Source: a virus. Taken from it: DNA of 20,891 nt. The translations under genes and the position numbers were made by a program. Positions 7,158 through 15,255 of the stretch are shown here, one piece after another (within the stretch, counting starts at the first letter, position 1; each line of letters opens with the position of its first letter). Under the pieces are notes generated by a model, which did not search any database, had not been told where the DNA came from, and saw only the letters and a program-made list of their open reading frames with translations. Location of the stretch: the IMG/VR virus record IMGVR_UViG_3300021379_000102, positions 1 through 20,891 of that record; one strand, given 5' to 3'.

Positions 7158-9029
7158 TTCACAAATACCAGCGGTACACGCTAATTCTTGAGAAGATGTA
7201 GTATTATCAAGTACTTCTGCATATTGAGAGAAGTCTAACTTAGGCATACTAATGATAAGATTATCATACTCTTCCTGTGTTACCTCTTCATACGGTGCTT
7301 GTGCGTATGTATGGCTGTCATCCTCACGTGGTAGGAAGGATACACCACATACTTCATCCCAATGTTTCCATACCCATGCACCTACTTCAGCCCATTCATC
7401 CTCACCTACGTAGATAGTTACTGATGGGTTGTGGTCAGTCCAGTGCTTACGATATGTCAACCAGAGTTCAAGATGCTCTAGTGCTGATATATCATGGCGT
7501 GTCAGGCTGTTGTCAGCAGATGCCATAGGAAAGCTAAACACTACGTTCTGTGGGTTGTACACGTCCACCTCACAAGGCACACCCTGCTCTTGCATCCATG
7601 TAGCCAGAGGGTCTTTAACATCTGCACGTACTCTACGAATGTAGTAGTGAGCATAGCGAGGATGGATACCACTACCACTATTAACTAGTTGTGATACTGT
7701 ACCTGATGGCTTAACTGTAGTGATAGCTTTTGATTCTGGTATGCCCAGCTTCTTAGCCCACTCCTTGTTTACCTCACGTGTAACCTCACGTAGTTGTTCA
7801 AGTGTGCCACCTAGTACAGACTTCTCATATTCTCCCTGACCTGACATAATCTTGTGGTCAAAGATACCTGTAAGAGAAACGCCAAGCAGACGCTCTTCCT
7901 CAGAGTTCTTCTTCCACTGAGGTGATAGGTACTTGAAGTCAACAAGTGCTGACTGTATTGTACCAATGATGGTAGCAATCTCTACCTTACGCTTAAGGTC
8001 AGCTACCCCATCTGTCTCACGTATGATAACCTCAGATAGATTACAGAACTGCTTACTGCGTAGGCTAATCTCACCACATGGGTTAGTACCAAAGTCATCA
8101 CGTGGCTCACGTCCAATAGCTACAGCCTTCTGCTTGGCTGCTTCACGATTGAAGATACCACGCTCACCTGACTTACTCTCATACACAGCAGTCCACTCAC
8201 GTAGGAAGCTACCCATGTCAGGGCGTTCAGTAAAGGAGATAGAGTTGTTAGCGTAGCTGCGATTAACTTGGTCATTCCACCAGTTACCCATCTTAGCATG
8301 ACGCATCCTGTCATCACTAAGGTTGGACAGACTAATCATTGCTGACCTACGTACACCACCTACCACTACTGCTGCTGCTACCTGACACATAAGGTCATGG
8401 CACTCAAGGCTGTTCAGCTTACGTCCAGCAGCTTTGGTGAATGTATTGATAGCAAACTTAAATAAGTTCTCTAGTGGTTCAGCACCTGATGCTCTACCAC
8501 CAAAGGTCTTAAGCCTAGCACCTGATGGACGTACCTTAGATACATCCCACTTAGGTATCTCACCAGCATACAGGCGAGAGATAACTTTACGTAATGCTTT
8601 AGCCCAGCCCTCTTTGCTGTCACCTACCACTACTACTTCGTCTGTTTCTACTAACTCTTGTGGTATCTCAGGTAGCTTGCTGATGAACTGACGCTCAACA
8701 GAGAAGCCTACACCAGTACCACACATTAGGACAAGTAACGCCTCGTCAAACGCTTTAGGGTCATCAACAGCAAGAAAGCTACAATTGTAAGCGGCAACAT
8801 GATTTCTCTCCAATGCTTCACCAGCAGTCATAATAGTACGCATAGATGGAACGACATCTAATTGATAGATAGCATCCTTAACATCCTGTCGTTTCTTCAG
8901 GACAGGAAACTTACCTGTCATAAAGTTCCACCACCTGTCAACAGTTTCGTCCCACGTTTCTCTACGCTCTTTATCTTCTAGCCATCGTGCGTAACGACTA
9001 GCATGGATGTATGATTGATAGCTGTCCAT
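7152..9029 (-). CDS. nrdJ: Class II (adenosylcobalamin-dependent) ribonucleotide reductase, monomeric type (625 aa)
   Basis: This enzyme reduces ribonucleotides to deoxyribonucleotides using vitamin B12 chemistry. The active-site loop NPCGEISL has Cys318 (thiyl radical) with Asn316 and Glu320. The redox pair is probably Cys83 (YNCSF) and Cys329 (QFCNLSE), and the C-terminal shuttle pair is Cys618/Cys623 (ACTAGICEI). The blocks LMCGTGVGFSV, KVRPSGARLKTFGGRASG and TTVKPSGTVSQL are typical of monomeric ribonucleoside-triphosphate reductases. At 625 aa it is shorter than bacterial enzymes of about 740 aa, as is usual in phages. No separate small subunit is nearby, as expected for class II. It depends on host cobalamin and needs no oxygen. 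The stop codon lies within the promoter motif for the virion genes. Confidence 0.95.
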   Translation of the reverse strand: MDSYQSYIHASRYARWLEDKERRETWDETVDRWWNFMTGKFPVLKKRQDVKDAIYQLDVVPSMRTIMTAGEALERNHVAAYNCSFLAVDDPKAFDEALLVLMCGTGVGFSVERQFISKLPEIPQELVETDEVVVVGDSKEGWAKALRKVISRLYAGEIPKWDVSKVRPSGARLKTFGGRASGAEPLENLFKFAINTFTKAAGRKLNSLECHDLMCQVAAAVVVGGVRRSAMISLSNLSDDRMRHAKMGNWWNDQVNRSYANNSISFTERPDMGSFLREWTAVYESKSGERGIFNREAAKQKAVAIGREPRDDFGTNPCGEISLRSKQFCNLSEVIIRETDGVADLKRKVEIATIIGTIQSALVDFKYLSPQWKKNSEEERLLGVSLTGIFDHKIMSGQGEYEKSVLGGTLEQLREVTREVNKEWAKKLGIPESKAITTVKPSGTVSQLVNSGSGIHPRYAHYYIRRVRADVKDPLATWMQEQGVPCEVDVYNPQNVVFSFPMASADNSLTRHDISALEHLELWLTYRKHWTDHNPSVTIYVGEDEWAEVGAWVWKHWDEVCGVSFLPREDDSHTYAQAPYEEVTQEEYDNLIISMPKLDFSQYAEVLDNTTSSQELACTAGICEI

Positions 9030-9352
9030 TATCTATTGTCCCCTTCACCATGCAGTGTACCTGCCTGTTGTCTTGCTTGTAGTTTATCTAGGTTCTTCTC
9101 AGCAATAACCTGAAGGGAAGTACCACAGTCATGTGCTAGTGCTGCTAACATCCAGAGTACGTCACCCATCTCAGCTTCAATCTTCTCACGCTGGTCTGTT
9201 AGTTGGATACCATCACGCATCATCTTAGCAATCTTACCTGCTACCTCACCAGCTTCTTCAGCTAGTCCTAGTGCTGGGTATGAGATGTTGTACGTTTTAG
9301 GATACACTGCTGTGGTAATAGCTTTCATCTGGTAATCATAAAAATTAATCAT
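9029..9352 (-). CDS. mazG: MazG-like nucleotide pyrophosphohydrolase (107 aa)
   Basis: The all-alpha MazG/NTP-PPase fold is indicated by LGLAEEAGEVAGKIAKMMRD (E-E-x-x-E at 32-36) and EAEMGDVLWMLAALA (E-x-x-D at 61-64), the four acidic residues that bind magnesium. Such enzymes hydrolyse (d)NTPs to (d)NMPs. In marine phages they are thought to adjust nucleotide pools or alarmone levels; the substrate here is unknown. The gene abuts RNR with a TAATG overlap, so the two are translationally coupled and probably act together in dNTP supply. Confidence 0.88.
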   Translation of the reverse strand: MINFYDYQMKAITTAVYPKTYNISYPALGLAEEAGEVAGKIAKMMRDGIQLTDQREKIEAEMGDVLWMLAALAHDCGTSLQVIAEKNLDKLQARQQAGTLHGEGDNR

Positions 9353-9357
9353 AGTGT

Positions 9358-9561
9358 CTATCTTTCTGATGCTACTTCATTGCCATCATCTTTGATAGCT
9401 ACTACTTGTTCAACATAGGTAAAGGTCATGCCTACAAGGAAGTCCTTGAAGTTGTCTACCATGTCTTGAAGACAACCCTCTGTCTGGAATACGTGTTCTG
9501 TGTATCCATCAATCTCCCCATCCATGTTGTATCTGTCTACTCTAAATGTTATCTCGTTCAT
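9358..9561 (-). CDS. Hypothetical protein, 67 aa
   Basis: A small soluble protein starting MNEITFRVDRYNMDGEID, then DNFKDFLVGMTFTYVEQVVAI. Its ATG overlaps the DUF3310 stop (TAATG) and the MazG start follows five bases after its stop. The second half (FLVGMTF.YVEQV) resembles small proteins of similar size in other phage genomes, but I cannot name a family. Probably translated together with its neighbours. Confidence 0.65.
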   Translation of the reverse strand: MNEITFRVDRYNMDGEIDGYTEHVFQTEGCLQDMVDNFKDFLVGMTFTYVEQVVAIKDDGNEVASER

Positions 9562-9881
9562 TACCAGTTCTTCCCTTTGGTCTTTTCCATAAGTTCAATC
9601 ATCTTGTTCAAGTACCACACAGCTTTCTTAGCATCCTCAATAGGCTTGCCCTTCTTCCATAGGCGAGAGCCTGTGTACTTAATCACATTACCATGACAGT
9701 AGCTGATAGCTTCAAAGTCACCTAGCACATCTACGATGTAGTCTATCGTTTCAATACCAGTATCAGCATAGTGAGGTGGGCTATTAACCATGTCAAGCTT
9801 ATCACAAATACGATTAGTTCTAGCATCCATCTCAGCCATAGCTTTCTTCATATAAGCCTCATGTCTTAATTGCTCTTCCAT
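9561..9881 (-). CDS. DUF3310 protein, related to T7 gp1.7 (106 aa)
   Basis: The block VNSPPHYADTGIETIDYIVDVL...YCHGNVIKYTGSRLWKKGKPIEDAKKAVWYLNKMIEL is the DUF3310 (SaV-like) domain, filling residues about 32-95. T7 gp1.7, a nucleotide kinase, is placed in the same domain family as far as I recall, so a role in nucleotide metabolism is possible; the function in most phages is untested. The N-terminus has a short charged helix (EEQLRHEAYMKKAMAEMDAR). It sits directly before MazG and RNR genes, which fits a nucleotide-pool theme. The stop overlaps the next ATG (TAATG). Confidence 0.82.
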   Translation of the reverse strand: MEEQLRHEAYMKKAMAEMDARTNRICDKLDMVNSPPHYADTGIETIDYIVDVLGDFEAISYCHGNVIKYTGSRLWKKGKPIEDAKKAVWYLNKMIELMEKTKGKNW

Positions 9882-10582
9882 AGTTTAACCTCACCTGTGT
9901 CTATGTCATACTCACCATTGCGTAGGATACGTGCTAGTCGTGCGTTCTCTAAGGCTACTTCTTCTGAGAGACCTTTGCTAATATACGCTCTAACCACTGC
10001 TCCCCAGCCATCACCAAACTCAAGAATTTTGTCAGCAGTTTTGTAACCAACGCTAGGGCAACCTTTGTAATTATCAGTGACATCACCAACAAGTGTTTGT
10101 ACAAAGAAGTTATAGTCAGCTTCTTCCTCACTGATTTCCACCACTTCCCCATCAATCCAATGTTTCGCTGGTACAGTACGTAAGTCCTTATCTTCAGACC
10201 AGATAATAGTATCTGTATTCGCAGTACCCAATATCCCCAAGACATCATCAGCCTCTAGTCTCCTGTATATAATAGTATTGTAATTACTTTGTAAGTACTC
10301 TTTAGCCCATCTCAGTAACATAGGCTTGCGAGTGTTAGTCCTGTTAGCTTTGTAGTAGGGAGCTAACTCCTTGCGATAGTTCTCACTATCAGATAGGGCA
10401 ACAATACAATCCTGTACAGGAGCTTCTTTGGTAAGCTTGTGTATCTGTTCATCAATTCTAATGGACACGTCAGCTTCATGTGCGTGTAAAGTCCACAGCC
10501 CATCGCCCCAATTAATAGGGGTCTCTGCTGATGCTGCTGCCTTGTAAGCTATGATGTCACCATCAATGAGCAAAAGGGTCAT
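9866..10582 (-). CDS. 5'-3' exonuclease, T7 gp6-like, FEN family (238 aa)
   Basis: The enzyme removes RNA primers and degrades host DNA from 5' ends. Metal-binding motifs appear in the family order: LIDGDI (Asp7, Asp9), RKELAPYYKANR (the conserved basic arch), LEADDVLG (Glu110, Asp112, Asp113), SEDKDL (Asp131, Asp133) and VGDVTDNYKGCPSVGYKTA (Asp167, Asp170, plus a helix-hairpin-helix-like DNA-binding segment). It is shorter than T7 gp6 (about 300 aa), mainly at the C-terminus. It starts within the preceding gene and overlaps the next by 16 bp. Confidence 0.92.
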   Translation of the reverse strand: MTLLLIDGDIIAYKAAASAETPINWGDGLWTLHAHEADVSIRIDEQIHKLTKEAPVQDCIVALSDSENYRKELAPYYKANRTNTRKPMLLRWAKEYLQSNYNTIIYRRLEADDVLGILGTANTDTIIWSEDKDLRTVPAKHWIDGEVVEISEEEADYNFFVQTLVGDVTDNYKGCPSVGYKTADKILEFGDGWGAVVRAYISKGLSEEVALENARLARILRNGEYDIDTGEVKLWKSN

Positions 10583-10766
10583 CGTCTAGCTCCTGTTCTG
10601 TTTGTTGTTGTATTTCTTTTAGCTGCTGTAGTGTGATTACTTTGATACCAGTCATCACCTGTATCCAATCTAGGTAAGCTTCCATCAACCACTTGATACA
10701 GAGGCAGATGGTTACACCCATGAAGCAACACGTCAGTATCATCTTCCATAAGAAATCAAAGTCCAT
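10563..10766 (-). CDS. Small membrane protein, 67 aa
   Basis: One long hydrophobic segment (residues about 5-28, FLWKMILTCCFMGVTICLCIKWLM) is followed by an amphipathic, Gln/Glu-rich tail (LQQLKEIQQQTEQELDDDPF). AGGAGA precedes the ATG. It overlaps the endonuclease VII gene by 11 bp and the exonuclease gene by 20 bp. A single-pass anchor with a cytoplasmic coil is compatible with a spanin-like, holin-like or host-membrane role, but no lysis partner is seen nearby. Unrecognised. Confidence 0.6.
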   Translation of the reverse strand: MDFDFLWKMILTCCFMGVTICLCIKWLMEAYLDWIQVMTGIKVITLQQLKEIQQQTEQELDDDPFAH

Positions 10767-11250
10767 GTTTTCTCCTATGCTCCATAAGATAGTGGTAAGC
10801 TTTTAGTAACCTATCTGGGTCATCCTTGTATCTACCCTGTGCTGAGTTACAACTATTACACAACCATCCTCTGAATGTTTTTGTTTCGTGGCAGTGGTCT
10901 AACACCCACCTGTTTAACATAGGTTGACCTCGCTTCTGTAAATCTTCCATTGTCCTGTCACAAGTAGGACAAGCATAAGTTTCATCAGGGTACTTAACTT
11001 CTTTTCTTAACTTATTTGTTACTTTAGCTTGACCACCTCTACAGGATTTACAAGTTCTACGAATAGAACCTGTCGCAGATATCTCAAAGTTATCTACAGG
11101 TTGAGTAGTCCCACACTCATCACAAGTAACTGCATCAATGCGTGTCTGCCCATGTTCGTCCAAACTTGTAATCACTGTCAAGCTGGCATCTGAAGTTGAA
11201 GTGCTGCTGGACATCTCGCATACACTGCTGAATAAGTCTCCCTGTTTCAT
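10756..11250 (-). CDS. Endonuclease VII-family (HNH/treble-clef) nuclease, up to 164 aa
   Basis: The C-terminal part has the recombination endonuclease VII layout: ACPTC (Cys94, Cys97), a catalytic LDHCHETKTFRGWLC (Asp118, His119, His121) and CNSCN (Cys131, Cys134). An extra zinc ribbon precedes it (CDEC at 43-46, CKSC at 67-70). Such enzymes cut branched DNA or act as homing-type HNH nucleases. No ATG, GTG or TTG occurs in this frame between the polymerase stop and residue 101, so the start must lie inside the polymerase gene. ATG 11250 has a good Shine-Dalgarno (AAGGAAGG); ATG 11214 has a weaker one. The first 40 or so residues are Ser/Thr-rich, as expected from out-of-frame coding. The stop overlaps the next gene by 11 bp. 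Confidence 0.82.
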   Translation of the reverse strand: MKQGDLFSSVCEMSSSTSTSDASLTVITSLDEHGQTRIDAVTCDECGTTQPVDNFEISATGSIRRTCKSCRGGQAKVTNKLRKEVKYPDETYACPTCDRTMEDLQKRGQPMLNRWVLDHCHETKTFRGWLCNSCNSAQGRYKDDPDRLLKAYHYLMEHRRKHGL

Positions 11251-12841
11251 CTTCCTGACCTTCCTTTACTAATAGCTGTACCTCATCGTGAATGAACGCT
11301 ACAATCTGTGCGTCCAAGTTTGCTTCCTTGATAGCACGTGCAATAAACACGTACCAAGTCTTACAGATTATAGCACCAGCACTTTGTAGTAAAGTGTTCA
11401 ACGCTGCATGGCTGTGTCTGATTGGAATGATACGTCCATCCAATCCTTTAATCCATCCTCGTTCATCTGCTGCTGTGGATACTGCATCCTTAAGATACTT
11501 TAGTGCAGGGAGTTTCTTCAGAAACTTATTCTTAATAGTCTTACCTTCCTTCGCACCCTTACCAATTATTTGTCCAATCTTCCAGTCACCTGCGCCATAA
11601 AGAAATCCATAGATGAATGTCTTTGCGTTACTCCTCGTAGGTAGACCAGCAGCTTCTTGATTTATTGTATGTACATCACCATTGACTACCTCATGTGAGT
11701 AAGACCCATCATCGTAAGCAGCCATGTAATGAGCAAGGCAGCGCAACTCCAACCCACTAGCATCAGCACCCAAGAGGGAGTAACCTGAGGGTGCATGAAA
11801 CAAAGACCTACACTCCTCACCAAATGGCGCACCCACGCTAGGAACTTGAGCCATGTTTGGATTGCTGTGCGTACAACGTGAAGTAACTGCACCCATGTGA
11901 TTAACACGTCCATGTAACCTACCTTTCTTTTCCATCTTGAGCCAAGCTTGCTTACCTGTAGCAAGTTGTCCAATACGTTTATTAAGAAGTAAGTACTCAT
12001 TGAGTAGCTTTGCCTCTGGCATATCAATACCAGCAAGGATAGTCTCATCTACCTTAGGCTCATTCGTAGCTGTGAAAGCCTCAGGCTTCCATCCTCTCTT
12101 CATCAGTCTATCAGCTATCTGCTGACGTGATGCTGGATTGAATGGTATGGTTTTAGTTTTAGTTTTCAGTTCAACAATCGTAGGTTCAAAAGTATTCTGC
12201 AACTCTTCTTCAATCTCATGTCTACGCTGAGCTAGTTTTGAGTACAGCTTCTGTGCTTTATCTACATCAAAAGGAAAACCAAATCTCTCTTGCTTAGAGA
12301 GTAGGATACTTAATTCTGTCTCTAAGTCTAGGGCTGTTTTGCTAAAATTTTTTGCCAGAATTTTCTGATATAACTTAAGCGTGACTGCTGTGTCTTGTAC
12401 GCAGTACTCAAGCATCTCTTCTGTGAAAACTCCAAAGCTCTCACTATCGCCACCGAAATCACCTTTTAATTCTCCTAGTCTATATCCCCAAGCCTTCAGC
12501 TTATGAGAGCCTATCAGCTTTTGAGGAAAGTTACCTTTCTTAACCAGCTTGAAATCAACCTCTTTGATATCAGGCCAGATAGTTCTAGAGTGTACCAACG
12601 TATCAATAGCCTCACCTTTGTAGGTGTAGCCATGTAGTTTCTCAATCACACGTAAGTCATAGTCAAGGATGTTGTGACCAATCAAGGTCTCAGCTTTATC
12701 CATAAAGTCTATGGCTTCCTGTGTTTGTGTTGGGTCAAAGGTGTGTACTTCATCAGTCTCAATGTCTCTGAATACATGACACCATACTTGTGTTACATCA
12801 TCAAGTAAGTTATCTGCTTCAATGTCCCATATATATTTCAT
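11135..12841 (-). CDS. Family A DNA polymerase with 3'-5' exonuclease, T7 gp5-like but lacking the thioredoxin-binding insertion (568 aa)
   Basis: This is the replicative polymerase. The exonuclease domain has DIEAD (Asp6, Glu8), GHNILDYD and YCVQD (Asp150). The polymerase motifs are A, GADASGLELR (Asp360); B, AKTFIYGFLYGAG (Lys407, Tyr411); and C, IHDEV (His518, Asp519). The ending NFRCQLDSDYKFGRTWADTH parallels T7 NFRCLLDTEGKMGPNWAICH. T7 gp5 has 704 aa. Most of the difference is in the thumb: the T7 loop of about 76 residues that binds host thioredoxin is reduced here to about 15 residues (roughly 219-234, NTFEPTIVELKTKTKTIPFNP). The enzyme therefore probably does not use thioredoxin as its clamp. 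The last 116 bp also encode the start of the next gene in another frame. Confidence 0.96.
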   Translation of the reverse strand: MKYIWDIEADNLLDDVTQVWCHVFRDIETDEVHTFDPTQTQEAIDFMDKAETLIGHNILDYDLRVIEKLHGYTYKGEAIDTLVHSRTIWPDIKEVDFKLVKKGNFPQKLIGSHKLKAWGYRLGELKGDFGGDSESFGVFTEEMLEYCVQDTAVTLKLYQKILAKNFSKTALDLETELSILLSKQERFGFPFDVDKAQKLYSKLAQRRHEIEEELQNTFEPTIVELKTKTKTIPFNPASRQQIADRLMKRGWKPEAFTATNEPKVDETILAGIDMPEAKLLNEYLLLNKRIGQLATGKQAWLKMEKKGRLHGRVNHMGAVTSRCTHSNPNMAQVPSVGAPFGEECRSLFHAPSGYSLLGADASGLELRCLAHYMAAYDDGSYSHEVVNGDVHTINQEAAGLPTRSNAKTFIYGFLYGAGDWKIGQIIGKGAKEGKTIKNKFLKKLPALKYLKDAVSTAADERGWIKGLDGRIIPIRHSHAALNTLLQSAGAIICKTWYVFIARAIKEANLDAQIVAFIHDEVQLLVKEGQEDETGRLIQQCMRDVQQHFNFRCQLDSDYKFGRTWADTH

Positions 12842-12863
12842 GCTCTGTCTCCGCAGTAGCTAG

Positions 12864-14474
12864 TTAAAATTCTACGTTGTCCTCATCTTCTTCCTCAAAG
12901 ATAGTCTCAACCATACGACCAGTAACAGTATCGTATCGTAGTGAACAACATAATCCTGTCTCGCCAGACCACCTGTTCTTCAGAACCCTGACGTGACTAA
13001 TGTGTGGGTTATCCTTGTCTTGTTGGTTTCTTTCTAATCCAATAACCATGTCGCTAAGCTGACCAATAGCAGCACTACCACGCAACTGTGCAAGGCTAGT
13101 CTGTGCGCCATCCTCATGTCCTCTGTCACCAGAGGGACGCTTCAAGTGTGACACTAGTATCATGCCACAGTTCAACTCCTCAACCAAAGCACGTAGCTTT
13201 GTCATGGTATTGTCAATCAGTCTTCGCTCATCCCCACCCTCTAGGCCAGATACAACGATACTGATATGGTCAAGAATAATATAATCACAACCACATCCAT
13301 GTACAAGGTAGCGTATCTTTGATATAAGGTTATCACTGTCAGTAGAACCCCAATGGTCATACATATATACAAGGCCAGTGCCAAGAGTACTGTCAAATGC
13401 ACGTTTCATCTCCTCTTCAGGTACGTCATTACTCCTGAGGTGTAGAGGTTTGTTCAACTCTATTGACATGAGACCTAAGGCTGTACGCTTCACTGATTCC
13501 TCTAGTGCTATGTAGCCTATGGTGTTACCATGCTTGATAAAGCTGTAAGCAAACTCTCTAGCTAACTGAGATTTACCAATACCAGAGCCAGCAGTCAGTG
13601 TAACTATCTCACCCTTGCGACAACCACCTGTCTTATCCTGTAGGCCAGCGAAAGGATAATTAATGGATTGCTTGTCATCATTCTCAATGACCAGTTCCCA
13701 TACATCAGTACCAGCTATGATACCATCAGGTCTGAATGTTCTAGCTTCCCATACAGCATCAATGAGTTCCTTAACTCTACCAGCCTTAAGCATTTCATTG
13801 GCATCCTTGAGAGGCAAGGTAGCTATCTTACACTTGTTAGGTGGTAGTACAGTAGCACATTCTTTTGCTGCCTTCTGACCTGCCTCATCCATGTCAAACA
13901 TAAGAAGCACAAAGTCATACTTAGATAACCACTCAATAGATTTACCTATCGCTTTCTTAGCTGACGTACAGCCAGAAGGTAGGGAAACCACAGGCCACTT
14001 GTGGTCTTGTGCCTGAGATAAGGACATAGCATCAAGCTCACCCTCACAGATAGTAATGAACTTACTATTACTACCATCTCTCCATAGGTGTTCGCCATAC
14101 AGACCAACCTCTTTCATGTTACCCACAACAGAGAAGTCTTTGTTAGGCATACGTATCTTCTGAGCCTTGAGTTCACCTGCTCTGTTCCTATAGTTAGCAA
14201 CCTGAACAGTAGTACCTCTATAGTTTGCTACACCATAACCCCAAAACTCACAAGTCTTTTTAGTGATACCCCTCTTCTTCAAGTCCATGAAGGACTGCTC
14301 TAAGAAGATAGTATCGTGTGCTTCAATGGAAGTAATAATCTCTTTCTCCTTATCTGCTGGTGTGTAGGTTTCGCAAGCAAAGCAGTAGCTGTGTCCATCA
14401 GTATATAGACTGTTGGCATCACTGCTACCACAATGCTCACATGGAGTATGCTTTAGAAACTCACTCTCTGTCAT
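12864..14474 (-). CDS. Bifunctional DNA primase-helicase, T7 gp4-like (536 aa)
   Basis: It makes RNA primers and unwinds DNA at the replication fork as a hexamer. Domains in order: a zinc ribbon with Cys12, Cys15, Cys31 and Cys34; a TOPRIM primase domain with CEGELDAM (Glu144) and MFDMDEAG (Asp194, Asp196); and a RecA-like DnaB-type helicase with Walker A GSGIGKS (296-302), a Walker B-like YIILDH, and SHLKRPSG followed by LRGSAAIGQLSD. The C-terminal tail is acidic and ends in Phe (EEEDEDNVEF), as in T7 gp4, where the acidic tail with terminal Phe docks on the polymerase. The length is near the 566 aa of T7. The DNA polymerase gene follows after 22 bp with a GGAG ribosome-binding site. Confidence 0.96.
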   Translation of the reverse strand: MTESEFLKHTPCEHCGSSDANSLYTDGHSYCFACETYTPADKEKEIITSIEAHDTIFLEQSFMDLKKRGITKKTCEFWGYGVANYRGTTVQVANYRNRAGELKAQKIRMPNKDFSVVGNMKEVGLYGEHLWRDGSNSKFITICEGELDAMSLSQAQDHKWPVVSLPSGCTSAKKAIGKSIEWLSKYDFVLLMFDMDEAGQKAAKECATVLPPNKCKIATLPLKDANEMLKAGRVKELIDAVWEARTFRPDGIIAGTDVWELVIENDDKQSINYPFAGLQDKTGGCRKGEIVTLTAGSGIGKSQLAREFAYSFIKHGNTIGYIALEESVKRTALGLMSIELNKPLHLRSNDVPEEEMKRAFDSTLGTGLVYMYDHWGSTDSDNLISKIRYLVHGCGCDYIILDHISIVVSGLEGGDERRLIDNTMTKLRALVEELNCGMILVSHLKRPSGDRGHEDGAQTSLAQLRGSAAIGQLSDMVIGLERNQQDKDNPHISHVRVLKNRWSGETGLCCSLRYDTVTGRMVETIFEEEDEDNVEF

Positions 14475-14712
14475 CTTCTGCTTCTTCTAGAATGTCTAGC
14501 ATACAGGCCAGACCTGAACGTATCCACTTGAGTACTTCAGGTGGGTACTTGTCCATGTCCTGTACCATCATGTATGCCATGTCATCATAGTCTACGTGTT
14601 CAGTAATCTCTGCCTCATCTACATAGACTGAGATACGCATCCCATCCTTGTTGAACTCAGCGTGAACATCAATCTCTGATACAATCTCTTCTGTAATATC
14701 CACAATACTCAT
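14461..14712 (-). CDS. Hypothetical acidic protein, 83 aa
   Basis: A strongly acidic protein (VDITEEIVSEIDVHAEF, VDEAEITEHVDYDDM, tail EEAEDDRE). Its ATG overlaps the upstream stop (ATGA) and its 3' end overlaps the primase-helicase start by 14 bp. No motif recognised. Highly acidic small phage proteins are often DNA mimics or host-enzyme inhibitors, but nothing in the sequence establishes that here. Confidence 0.65.
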   Translation of the reverse strand: MSIVDITEEIVSEIDVHAEFNKDGMRISVYVDEAEITEHVDYDDMAYMMVQDMDKYPPEVLKWIRSGLACMLDILEEAEDDRE

Positions 14713-14897
14713 GGGTATGCCTCGCTTTTCTCATCCTGTTCAGCTTGAAGTGTGTTAATAATGTCGTACCAAAGACTATCTAATTGCTCATCGTTAATTA
14801 ATGATAATAATTCAAATACTACTGCTTCTATATCCCACTGCTGAACCATAGTGGTTCTAACTATGTCTTCCTTAAAAGAACGCTCTTCACTATCCAT
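14709..14897 (-). CDS. Hypothetical acidic protein, 62 aa
   Basis: A short acidic and probably helical protein (DIEAVVFELLSLINDEQLDSLWYDIINTL). It starts inside the last 8 bp of the endonuclease I gene and ends in an ATGA overlap with the next ORF. No family recognised. Position and coupling on both sides are the evidence that it is a gene. Confidence 0.6.
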   Translation of the reverse strand: MDSEERSFKEDIVRTTMVQQWDIEAVVFELLSLINDEQLDSLWYDIINTLQAEQDEKSEAYP

Positions 14898-15255
14898 CTA
14901 ACCAATCCTCAGGTATTGTTCCTTCACTATAGACAAAGCCATTACGCTCTGCCCACTCAGCGCAGGTCATCTTTGACCCATCCTTTCTTTTCTTAGCACC
15001 CTGTATGGTAGCGTCTGCTTTCTGGAATACAAACCTGATGTCCAACTCTGGATGCTGTGCCTTGACAGCCTTCATCTTTCGTTGTGCATCCTGTCTAAAG
15101 TATCCCTTCAACTCTACGTACATAGTGCCAAGCTTTAAGTCAGGTACGTAGTGACGCTCCACATAGTAGGCCAACTTCTCTGGCTCATACATATATGGAA
15201 CATCACGCACGTTCAGGTCATCAATGACCCTCTCCTCAAAAGTCCCCTTCGGCAT
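14890..15255 (-). CDS. Endonuclease I, Holliday-junction resolvase, T7 gp3-like (121 aa)
   Basis: This nuclease resolves branched DNA and degrades host DNA. YVPDL (Asp39), YVELKG (Glu48, Lys50) and QHPELDIRFVF match YTPDF, FVETKG and QHPELDIRIVF of T7 endonuclease I, including the catalytic Asp, Glu and Lys. The body ends near IPEDWL, as T7 has IPAEWI. The frame is open up to an ATG at 15303, but that would add 16 residues with no counterpart and overlap SSB by 68 bp; the ATG at 15255 (MPKGTFEERV) fits the family better. Its stop overlaps the next gene by 8 bp. Confidence 0.9.
   Translation of the reverse strand: MPKGTFEERVIDDLNVRDVPYMYEPEKLAYYVERHYVPDLKLGTMYVELKGYFRQDAQRKMKAVKAQHPELDIRFVFQKADATIQGAKKRKDGSKMTCAEWAERNGFVYSEGTIPEDWLDG

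Noticed and set aside
10563-10766. Holin or spanin call for the small membrane protein
   Set aside because: The single transmembrane segment is compatible, but no endolysin or partner gene is nearby, so the function is left open.
14209-14222. AGTACCTCTATAG on the plus strand as another promoter copy
   Set aside because: It only partly matches the motif, lies inside the primase-helicase coding region on the wrong strand, and such partial matches occur several times by chance (e.g. near 8714, 9121 and 9610).
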